The notes beneath the pieces are model-generated. The model was not told the origin of the DNA and searched no databases. It worked only from the letters and a program-made list of their open reading frames with translations. 64,000 nucleotides of DNA from Drosophila miranda (taxonomy: Eukaryota > Arthropoda > Insecta > Diptera > Drosophilidae): positions 15,252,001-15,316,000 of the forward strand of contig NC_046675.1 in NCBI RefSeq assembly GCF_003369915.1, written 5' to 3'. Shown here in pieces: positions 23,401-35,700 of the stretch; the stretch's first letter is position 1; the number at the start of each line of letters is the position of its first letter. The translations under genes and the position numbers were made by a program.

Positions 23401-26400
23401 CTGTTCCACACCAGTATCGAGAGTGTGTGTGCATCTGTCTGTGGATATCTTTGTGTGCAGTGTTGGGTTAGCCAAGCCATTTCGTATGCACAACGTGTTG
23501 CAGCCGCATCGGAGGCGAAGGAGGCGGAGTTGGAGGAGCCACAACAGATCGGAGGCCTGCTCCGAATAGAAAACAAAAGTCAACTCGCCACTTGCCACAC
23601 TTCGAAGCACTGCAATTAGATAACTTGTTTCATTTGCACCAGTTTTTTCTTTCCCAATGCGGCATCGACATCGACATCGGATCGGCATCGAAGGCGACGA
23701 CGGGCTGCCAGCAAATGACTGCCAATGTTCAATGGCGTTCTCCGGCTACTCTTGGCTCGGGGGGCACTACTTACAGTGGAACCTATAGATCAACAGTGGG
23801 CAGGTCTTTTGAATTTGGGGGCAGCCCCTTATCGGCTATTACCCTGAGTCTAACATCAATAATATGCCTCGGTTTGTACGACATGGATTTTGTTTTCCCA
23901 TTCGCGGGACCGAGCTAGCCTCGGGCGCAGTCTACGTTTATCAATGTTTCGAGCGTCATGCACAGGACATGCATTTGGTTTTTCATTGTCGTAGAATAAA
24001 TCTGGGGAAATAAGGGTAATGGGAGCAGTTGGAAGCAAAATCGTGTTATAGCTTGCAAAATACTAGCTGTTTCTAGTCTCCCACTCGTCCTTCCTTCTGC
24101 AGGAAGTATACGAGTGGGAAACGCCAGGATCGGGAATTCTTACTAAACTGTCGGTCATAAGACCGTTTGGTCTCAAAAGAAAGCATTTAAGCTGATAAAG
24201 CTATGGAATCAAAATCCAATGACATATGAAACCAGAATTAGCAATAGCCTTTGCATACATTTCTCCATTAATCAAACAAGGCACTTCCTTAACTTTACAC
24301 TTGATATAATGCTTTTATGTAAAAACAATAACGAGCTTCGCCTGGCATATATCATTAGATTGTCACGTTTCTATACGGTTAGGGGGTTTTTTCGGCTTTT
24401 CAGCTTCTAAAAGCTAGTTTCTATTGCAGTTCCTATTGTGGGAGGTTGAACATGTCATTTCAATGAGATAGAATTAGTATTTCTTACAACTGTCTTCAAC
24501 GGACAGTCTCCATATAATTTATATCTCAAAGTTAGTTCCAGTTACAGAAGTACGACTGTAGTGGAGTGGACTGGACTGCTGATTCGATGCTTCCACTTAA
24601 GACAATCTGGCATTAAAATCATAATAATGAAACACAATTTAAGGTGCACTTCAGGCACTCCATACTCCACTCGACAAACACACGTATCGTATGCGTGTGG
24701 GAAACCAGTTGGACAGCATTGCAGTGGCAGGGGCTGTGCTGTTGCTGTTGGCTGGTGGAGACTCTTTGGGTCTTTGGACGATCGTGACTGATCCGTGAGC
24801 GCCATATTCAAAAGACTGCAACTGAAACTCCAATTGTGCTGCGTCACATGGAAAATCAATTGGAAATGTGCGCGCGCACACACAATGATTATGCACAGAG
24901 CGAATGGTGTGGGGGCTTTCCTTTCCACCCGATCGCTGGTGGCAGTGGCAGGCAGCATCTTCGTAGGAGGCAGCGGAGCTCACGCGATCGCCCAACAATG
25001 CTGCTGCTGCTGCTGCTGTTGCACGCCGCCTGGTTACGTTTATTTTTCTTTCGCTGATCCACTTTTGAATCTTTTGCCCGCGCACGCTGGCTGCGGACTC
25101 GCACTTTCTCTCTCTCGCAGTTGGAAAGCTGCCTGCCGCATGAGGCATGAGGCATGGGGCATGATGCCTGCTGCCTGGAGATGGAGATGGGCAGAGGGAG
25201 GCGGCCGCTGACATTGAATCAACCAGCGAAGGGGCAGACAAACACATACCTGCGACTCCACTCCACACGCAGAAGCCCATTCCCTGGTCTATCTGTCAGT
25301 GCGTCTTTCCGGCTTTCCATCTACCCATAAAACTTTCTAACCATTTGCACTTCCTTTTACGCAACAACAACCTTGATAAGCCCCCCCTTACAAAAACCAA
25401 GCAAGAAATGAAGGCTATCTTCAGCTGCCGAAGCTTTAGATACCCTTAAATTTGCATATCTTTTTAATGGGGCCGCTTAGGCCACACATAACTTAGTACA
25501 CATTATATTATGTAACACGTTTTGGTTGAAAAAAAAAGTATCATGAGTACCACTACAATACCCGCTACTCGATCAGTATATACATATGTATTCGTAAGAT
25601 TTATGTAACCTATGCAATACATTGATGCTGATCAAGAATGTACATGTACATATCCTTACTGGGATCGGAAACGCTTCTTTCATAGGTTATTATTTATGAT
25701 CCTGAGCTCTAGATCTTTGTGGCTCCGAATTACAGCTCCAGGAAGAACTGTCTGTGATTCATTCTAGGAAAGTTATCTTCAATATCATACAAGAAATGCT
25801 TGATAAATATTGTAATAACCTCTGCTTTAAAGGGTACTGGTACAATATAATCAAATGAAAACGAAAAGAAACGAAATTAAATGAAAACAGGCTGGCTGTA
25901 AGCCTCACTTCCGCATTTAAAACAATAACAAAAAGCGGGGACGCGAGACCAGACAGAAGACATTTCCGATTTCTGCTGCATATTTATAAGAAAATATGGG
26001 CCAATTATGCGAATCGCTCGAAAAAAGAGACTCCAAACAAAAACGAGAAACGGAAAAAGCTTTGTCATGACCAAGCACAAAATACTGCCCGTCCAACAAC
26101 GAAAAAGAGAGAAAAAAGTTCACATTTCGTAACCGAAATAACAGTTAACATTCACAAAAGCCAACAACAGGGAGGAGTACGGCGCTCGGGCGCTTGTTAT
26201 ATGGGGAGGGGTACGGTACGTGATGGCCCCAAATGAACAGCTGTTTTTATACCCGATACTCAAAATGAGTATTGGGGTATATTAGATTTGTGGTAAAAGT
26301 GGATGTGTGTAACGTCCAGAAGGAATCGTTTCCGACCCCATAAAGTATATATATTCTTGATCAGCATCAATAGCCGAGTCGATTCAGCCCTGGCTGTCTG

Positions 26401-29400
26401 TCCGTCTGTCCGTCCGTCCGTCCGTCCGTCCGTCCGTCCCCTTCAGCGCCTAGTGCTCAAAGACTATAAGATCTAGAGCAACGATGTTTTGGATCCAGAC
26501 TTCTGTGATATGTCACTGCTACAAAAATATTTCAAAACTTGGCCCCGCCCACTTCCGCCCCCACAAAGGACGAAAATCTGTGGCATCCACATTTTTAAAG
26601 ATACGATAAAACCAAAAACGCAGAATCGTAGAGGATGACTATATGTTCTAGAGTGTAAAATCTCAACCAGATCGTATAATTATTATAGCCAGAATCAAGA
26701 AAACAATTTCATTCTTTCTCGCTCTGTCTCTCTCTAACACACACGTTTCATGGTCGGCTTTGCCAATTGCAAAATATGAGTTCAAGGATCTCAGAACCTA
26801 TAAGAGCCAGAGCAACCAAATTTGGTATCCACACTCCTGTGATATCGGACCTTGACCGTTTCGTGTCCAAATTTCGCCACACCCCCTTCCGCCCCCGCAA
26901 AAGACGAAAATCTGGGGCATCCACAAATCTCAGAGACTATTAAGGCTAGAGTAACCAAATTTGGTATCCGCACTTCTGTTAGATCTCACTATAAAACGTA
27001 TATCTCAGAATTTCGCCCCACCCTTTTCCGCCCCCACAAAGGACGAAAATCTGTTGCATCCACAATATTGCAGATTCGAGAAAACTAAAAACGCAGAATC
27101 AGACTGCTGAATCTGGATCAGATCGGATCATTTTTATACCCAAAAGGAACAAATCAATTTGCACTGGCTACGCAGCGCCCGACGTCACGCTCAGACTGAT
27201 TTTCTGTCTCTCTCGCACGCACTCCTTGTCGTGTCGTTTAATATTAGCGGCGTCTGCCGGAGGAGAGCCATACTGACTAAGTATCGGGTATTACTGTAGA
27301 GTTGCGGTCTCCGCAGCAACTCACAACGTTCCCCCTCGTTTTGTTTTTGTATTGTTGTTGCTGCTGCTCGTTACTATTATAATTTTTGGCACTAATATCA
27401 TCATCATCAGTGGATACTGCTACCTCTGTCGCGTCGCTTCCTCTGCCTCTCCCAGTTGCAGTTATAAATACCGGTTTCGGTTATAAGACTGGAGTGTACG
27501 GGTATAAATAAACCATTTCAACTCTTTGTCGTGCTCTCATACCCAGGAAGACACCAAATCGGGGCCCAAAAGGTAGATTGGGCAGAGGGCTCAAAGCGGT
27601 GGGCATGCTTAAACCGTTATCCCTTAGCCAAACCAACCCTTATCGGGTAAACTTAAGTAGAGCACCAGTGTGCCTGGTCGCGCACACAACATGTATTTTG
27701 TTTTTAGATTTTCCAAAACTCCCAGTAATGAACACAGGGTACCCTGCTGGTCCATGATCTCCCCATTTTCTCTATATATAGTACATACATTTCCTCTTCC
27801 CGTATGGTTTTCGGCATGCTCCACTAAATCGGCCAACAATGTCGGAATCGATGATGCCGCGATGCGTTTAAAATGCATTACAAAGCACAAAGTTGTCATA
27901 AAAATTAAATTAAATAAAAGCCAAAAAACGAGCAATAAAAGCAACAGGAGGGAGCAGAGCGGAAGAAAAAACTCTGCAGACTTAAGCCAATTAAACGATT
28001 AGGTAACAGTTACAACAATAACAGCAGCAACAGCAGGCAGAAGGGGCAGTGGCAGTGTATGCAATGGGCACTGAAAAACATCGTCATCAAACAGCGGCAG
28101 CGGCAGCAGCAATAATAATAAAGCCCAGTCGACGGACCAGGCCAAGTGATGCTCGTAAACCTACATACTAGAGGGGCAAAATTTGTACAGACGATGGCAA
28201 CAGCCACAGCAACACAGAAAGAGATAGACAGAGAAACGCAACAACGCAATCCGCAAAGAAAAAAGAAGTAGAAGACCCTAGAGTTTCGACTACAGGTATA
28301 CCTAAGCAACATTCTTAAAAATGCTCAAAAGACATATTTTGTTATATTTGTGAAAATGGGAACGTAATGATCTAAAGCAGATTGGTGGAGAATAACTAAA
28401 TAAGCTTTGAATAAACTGTAGAAATATAACCTCCAAAACTATCGTAGACTCTTAAATATTATGTGCTAATTGTAATTCAGATCGAAAGCCCCCCACATTT
28501 GCAAGATCACCAATTACTCTTGTGCTCTAGATCGTCTCGTGTTTATTGTAACGAATACCCAGTTGTTATGTGATTGTAGTATACCCTTTCAACCCTAAAA
28601 CTCTAGGGTATTAAGAGCAGAAAAAATTAATTCATGGTGTGCTCATTTCTTGAGCGAGCGCACAAAAAAGCAAAAGAATAAGTTACAACAACAGCAGCAG
28701 CCAGAAACGTCAGTAAGACTTAACACCAAGAGTGTCTCTATAGAGAGTCCAGCCACTCATCTACTACCAACCAACCATCAACCAGCCCCATCACTCATAG
28801 TAGCTCCGGTGTCCGATCTCCGGTCAGGTGGGGATCCGGCCCTTTGACTGTGTGTCTCTTCTTTCTCTTTTTTCTTCTTCTTTCGAATGGGGGTTACGTC
28901 AGAGGCGCGACATTAGGCCTCGAATGATTTCATCATTTGATGCAGCATCAGCAGACAGGCATTGCGAGATCTTCAAGAGATCTTGGATAGATCTTCTGTG
29001 GTTGGAGCAAAAGGTAAACGGCGTGGCTGCAGTAATGACAATGAGATGGATGAGTGGTCAGATGCGTTGATGGGCTCTCAATCGGTTATTAGTTGTTCTA
29101 ATGACCATCACTCGCATCCACTGGTTGCAATCTTAGCTTGTGACCTAATAATGTTCTAAAGAAATGTACATGATTATGAAAATGATTATGAAACTCTTAA
29201 ATAACATGGTTTGCGCTGGAAGACTGTCTGAAAGCAGTGTCCTCTAAAGCCTGATTAGCCCAATTAGCCTGACAATTTACATGAAAAGTGCAGCCAAAAA
29301 GGTGTGACTCTTCAAGGTTAAATCTATTTGTCTATATCTCAATTTTTTTATATTTTATTTCCATTCAAACATCAAATTCTTTGTCTGTTTGTCAGATCTA

Positions 29401-29699
29401 CAAATTTCTCAACAACATAACCGCATATTTCCACACACACACACACACACACACAAAGAGTACATTACTTGCACACATACTTCAATAGCATCCAATTATA
29501 TGCACATATAATCCACATTAAGCTGTGTGGAACCCAAGCCCTTCCTTCCATCATTCTACTGTGCTAAGGAGAGCACGAGTGAGCGAGCGAGCAACTCTTC
29601 TGTGACACGACAAAGAAACCAACAGAAAATAGTCTAAGAACTGAAATAATACCAAGCAGAACTATTACAAGAATCACCACGAGTAAACCACATAGACGG

Positions 29700-29762
<63 letters not shown>

Positions 29763-32700
29763 GGGGGGGGGACCCAAGCAAAGAGCATTCGCAGACGACA
29801 TTAAAAGTGGGAAAATAAATGTAATAATGACATTTGTGGCCGTTAGGAGTTGGGATTCTTAACTGTTTGACATTTTGCGTAACCTTTTTCGTAGACATTT
29901 GGCCTTTATTCGGATTAACAGCATATTTCTTATGTTGTTTTTGTGCTTTTATATGTAAGTCTCTTTCTCTCTCCATCTCTCGCGAACGGAGGAGGAAGTT
30001 CGTTCCGAGAGGAACTTTAACAATCCGTTCCTATTGCCTATTGCCCATGCGATGCCGTGATGATGAACGTTTTTTTCGTCTGGCCCACTGAACTGGCCAA
30101 GTTAATTGGAAACTGAAACTTTCAATTTCATGGCGAAATGCTAATTTTCCATCCAAAAGAAAAGTCAACTTGGTGGAAAAGTAGCTAGACGACAAAGCAG
30201 GGGGCACACAGAGGAAATGTGCAAAAAAAAAAAAAAAACAGAAAATGGCAAGACAAAATGAAAAATGTCAGTAGAAGAAGCAACAGGTAAGAATATTATT
30301 GAAGTAGTCCAAGTGGCGATTGGAATACCCTTTCCAGAACCTACCAACTATTCAATATCCAATGTTTGAAGTCTTTAAAGTGTTTACTTTGACATCTTCA
30401 GTCGATAACTGAATAATGGTTAATTGTAAGGTTGCATTCGATAACTAAATCGATCAGAGAGCTGACTAATCAATTGGGAAACTTCCTTGCCAGTGTCATG
30501 GATTTATGTCTTTTAGGTAATACTACTTACTACGGCTTTACACGGCTTTCTACACCTAGTATTATAGCGGACTTATAGCCCAGTTACACCGGGCATATCG
30601 TTTGACATCGATATCGAAGTTGTCGTTGTGCTGCATTATTGCGTTATGAAACAGCTGATTTGTGGTTTACTAACAATATGGAACCAACCAAAATAGAGGA
30701 AACAACAGTAAAATTAATTATACAGATTTGATGCTAAGTTCTTACAATTTTTGTTCTTACAACACGAAAAGAATCGACGTTTTCCCTTCATAGATCTAGA
30801 AGGGATCCATACAAATTATCTAATCTACTGCTGCGATTCCATAAATGTATTTTTTTTAAGGATTATATGTAGATTTCCCACTTTTCGCTCAATTTCTCAC
30901 TAGGCCTGTGCACAAAATTCTTTCAATAACTGCATCTTTGACCTAATCGAAACAATTTTCGATATTCTGAAATCTGAGTCACGATCCAGAAGATACCCAA
31001 ATCATGTCGCAACTAAAACTAATTGGTTGCCTCTTTTTCGGTTCAATGCTCACAGAACGACAAAGCGCGCATACCCCCTGCCCGGTTAGGGAAGGTGAGG
31101 AAAAACAATTAAATTTTGAGTGGCCAGAAGGAAGGAGAGAGCGAAGCCGAGCGACATGGTGGATGGTGAAACACATAGTGTCTGAGAGAGATGGCCTGGC
31201 CTGGCCCCGCTTGGTTGGAGAGAAGAACAACAGCAACGCGACGCGACGCGACGCATTTATTGACGTAGCCAAAACACATTAGCCACCGCTGCTGCTGCTG
31301 CCTCTGCCACTGCCACTCGGTGGCTCGTACCGTACCCGATGCTGACTGAAGCTGATGGCGCAAACAGTGTTGCAAATGACCCAATTATCCACTGACCCAC
31401 TCAACGCTCGACGGTCCGGTCTGCGCCGGTCCGGGTCCGGACCTCTGGAGGTTCAGACCTCGTTGTGAAAGCCCTGATGATGCGAGTTCCCCCGACGGTT
31501 GCAAATGGGAAATAGGCGTCTTTAGCAGCATTTAAAAAAAAAAAAATAGAATACAGAACAGAACAAGCTGGATGACGAGAAAAATACAACCCTAAAATGG
31601 AGACATTAATTAGCCTAATGACGGGCACAAAATGTTTAAAATTAATTTGCCAGGTACGGTTATTACAGCGGTTAATCTTTTTCGCAAAAAGGTGAAGGGT
31701 TGGAGCCTGGACGGCACAGCCAATTCATCAAATTTTATCTGTCCATCCACAGTGGGATTCCAGCCACCTCCTCTACTCTCTGGCCATGAGAAAAGACATC
31801 GTCTTCTGTCTTCAAGAGCTAATGTTTTGGGAAAGTTCATCTTCAAGTGCATTGCGCTCGTAGGCCTACGGAAACCCGCACGAAAGTTCTGTTTGTTTTT
31901 CCACCTCTCGTACGTGCCTCATTAGAAGATGAAGTCTTTTGAGGGTATCTTCTCCAACCTCCACTTTTTCGGGGCTATCAAAACAGCAATCAAGTTCTTT
32001 TTGTTTGACATTTCTGTTTACACTTTTTATTGAGTTCTCGAGTTCGAACTTAATCAAAATAAATAGGGTTTTTGTGTGTTTTTGTATGGGGGCGGGATAC
32101 AACTGTGGGGCTGGGATCGTTGTGGTTATAATAGAGGGGGAGGTTACTGTGTAAACTATATTGTTATTTGTGCAAAAACGATGCTTACGAACAAACAAAC
32201 ACTAAAATAAAATACAATACAAACTAGTGAAAATAATAATTAAATAAATTAGCTTCGAGTGGTAATTTCTATCTGGGGAATTGTAACACAAGTCGCTGTC
32301 TGTCTGTGCCTGTCTGCCGGAACTTGCCAATGGAAAATCTGTGACATTTTCCAGCAGCTCTGAAGCTGATGCTGAGGCTGAGACGAAGACTCGAAGCCAA
32401 AGTCGAAGCCGGAGTCAGAGTCAGAGGCAGAGTCGAGTAGAGCGGAAAACTTCCAAGCAATTTCAGTGCGCTTGCGCGCCCGCGTTCGTGAGTTTCTTTT
32501 AATTAAAAAGAGAGAAAAAAAATAACAGGCGAAAACTTTTACTCGCCAACAAACAAAGCAGGTAACTAGGGCTGCTCTCGATTTTCAGATTTAGATTTTA
32601 TGCTTTGGCGATCTTCACAATCGGAATTAATTGTTGCACCAGATCTCCACTGCCACGGAGCAAGATCTCATCTACAACACATCTAATTCGTTACAATTCC

Positions 32701-35700
32701 AAAATTATGAGTCGTTATTTGAAATGAAAAGAATGAATGGTACTTCAAGAATCGATCTTGTCGAGTTAAAAGCTGGGTGCTAGCGTTTACAGTAGTCTCT
32801 GAGATATTCCATGACTTCTACAGAGGGATTTTAAGCTGGGTTTTATAATTAGAAGTTCATTTGAATAAAGTTTCACGAATCTGATAATTTTCTCATAATA
32901 ACTGTTATAGAATTCAAGGAATAAAATGATTTAATAATGAAATACATTATTTTGCCCCAAAAAACTCACTGAATCAGGGGAATGCTCAAGAGAACATTGA
33001 AATTACATTAAGTTAAGGTAAGACCCACTCCCCACCCACTCGGTATCTAGATCGACTGGACTATCCCTTACCCCGAACCATCTTCGAATGAAACCTTCGA
33101 ATACCACTTTACATGTAATTTCCATTCAAATCTGAGGATCTGATCATGCACCAACTCACAAGTGTGCTTGCATTTCGAAATTCCATGCACATGATAGATT
33201 TACTAACCAATAGACTTATATAACCCTCACAGAGATCCTTCCTTTTGTGTTTAAGGATAACTTAGGGACTTACAAAACTAAGAAAAGTTCACGTTGTAGC
33301 GCTTCGACACGATTATACCCTAAAAATAATATTAAATAGAACCCAAGGAGTCGAAGATAAAACAATATTATTATGTAGGAACGTTGGCTTAAGCTCGATA
33401 ATGTCCTACAGCTACCAGCTAAAAGTAACCCATAAACACACACCCCGTACAAATCTATACAAAACTCCTGGGTTTAACGTTAATGCACAAATAACAACAG
33501 CAATTAAGTATATGTATATAATGTAGATATATAGGTATGTCTAGATATACCTCTAATTATGGTTGTAGATCTGTAGATATAGCTAGATATACTCGGTAGA
33601 TCTGTAGATATAGTACAGGTATAGTAGTATATTATAGGTTCATTTCGTAGTTCAATCTCTATCCGATTTCTACAAAGTTTCTTCTTCTTTTTGCGCCACA
33701 AAATCTGCATAAGAGTCTCGCGAACCCAAGTCTCTCTCTCTCACATCGTTCCCTCCACCCGCAACCCGCTGCCGCTCCCCGTCCTCCACTTGTGGTCTTT
33801 GGCAAAAAGAAAAAGAAACAACAAAGAAACACTGTCTTAAAAATACAAATCGACGCAGCGTCGCAGGCAGTGAAAGTGAAAGTTTTTAAGCTAAAGTGTT
33901 GTATGTACAAGGTTTCCATCCAGTCTCCCAAGTCCCGGCGGCGTCGGCTCCGGCGGCCTGTCTTTCTGTTCCGTTTCGTACGATTTCCATCGGGGTTTGG
34001 GGTTTGTACAACTTGGTTGGCCTTTTGTTTTTGCTTTCTTCAGAGTCGCCCGATGATCGTGATGATGATGTGATGATCGTCTCCACATACGAATATGCCT
34101 TGAACGAATTTAATAGCTTTTATTCTTTCTCGGCTCTTTCGTTTAGGAGCTTATGCAATTGATGTTTGGTAGAAATTGGACATTTTTTGAATATACATTT
34201 TCTCTCCATGCACCCACGCATCGTCCGCCCCACAGCTGCGTCTGCGCGGATCAATCTCTCTCCCTCTCTCATTCAAAATGAACGACTTTCGAACGCCTGC
34301 CTTTTAAGGGCAAGGCGACGGCGACGGCGGCGACTCCTCCCTTCCTTCACTTATTATATATATTCCAGGGGATTGTCGCTTTGGATATTTGATTAGTTTT
34401 TCATTGTCGTCGTCACGAGATGGTGGAAAATGCTGGCTTCAATTTACCGTGCAACGTTCCCAGTATCAGCCGCCTGCTTGTGGGTGTGTCGCGGCGGCTG
34501 TCTCGGTCTTGGCTTTGGTTTTGGCTTGGTTTGGCAGCTGCCACTTGGCTGTCATCGTGTCCGCCTCCACCTCCACCATGCTGCTGCTGCTGCTGCTGCC
34601 ACAACAGGCCAAAGCAATTGTTATAAAATTGCTGTGACGCTGTTCCTTCCTTGTCGATGCTCATGCTGATGCTATTGTTGCTCTTTTGGTTGCTGTCGCA
34701 GCTGTTGTTGTTGTTGCAATCCACAAGAAAATCCAAAGATGTGGGCGTCGCATCCGTCAGGTTCCGATTCAGATTCAAATGCTCAAAGCTAAAGACGAGG
34801 CCAGAGTCTCGACTGTAGCTGCCAGCACTATCCAAGCCACTGTCGCTGGCTCCCGATCCCAATACCGATCCGTGCCGATCTCCGCCCGACGATGACGCAT
34901 TGCTGCTGCACGTCTCGATGAGCTTCCTCGATATCTCGCTGATGCTCTCGTCGAGCAGCGTCTCCGCCTGGGCGCAGGCGGAGGAGTAGGATGATTCCGA
35001 TGATGCCCTGCCTTTGAAGCCAAAGTTGCCAAAGAGATCGTTGGCTATGTTAATCCCACTCAAGATATCGCCGTAGCCCGAGTCATCGCTGAGACTGCAC
35101 TGCGAGGGCGTCGCGATAACGCCCTCATGGGCATGACCCACTTGGTGGCTGCGCTGCGATCCAATGACTCCCACAATCTCCGCGCGACTGCTGTCCCCGG
35201 TTATGGGGGCAAACTCCTCGACGGTTTCCTCCGGCAGAGTGGGAGCGTTGCAGGCCGGTGGCAGGCTCTGGGAGCAGATGGAGCTATCGCAGGAGCTGTC
35301 CGACGAGTGCGTGGACGAGGTGGAGGAAGAGGACTCCCGACTGCCACCGCCCGGCTCGCTGGACGAGGCATCGGAGAGCGAGCGATGCAGTGTCTGTGCC
35401 TGATAGTCCCACAGGGATCGCAGCGGATCGCAGTCCCTGCAGAAACAAACGCCGTGCGTGTGATCATGATGCAGGAGTCCGCCCCCTCCGCCCAGAGTCA
35501 GTAGATGATGGTATGGATGCTCCTCTCCCTGGACGGACGCCTTCATCTGCATATCCGGTTCTATCTTGAGTAAGACTCCGTTGCCGGGCTTTCGATCCTT
35601 CTTGCGCCGCTTGCGCGGCTTGATGATTCGTGGCAGGCAGCTCTCCGGCGTCGGTGTGGCATCCTGGCCGCTAGTGGCACTGCCAGCCAGCGTCTGCTTC

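Noticed and set aside
26852-27088. 60-78 codon frames inside the Helitrons
   Set aside because: They recur in each non-autonomous copy, show no known domain and are not expected to be coding.
29564-29976. Proline-rich frames over the G tract
   Set aside because: Same cause: any frame through 60 G on the other strand reads poly-proline.
30600-30740. ATG-led fragment near 30680 (MEPTKIEETTVKLII) that recalls the start of a DNA-binding protein or transposase
   Set aside because: It stops after about 17 codons and nothing coding follows.
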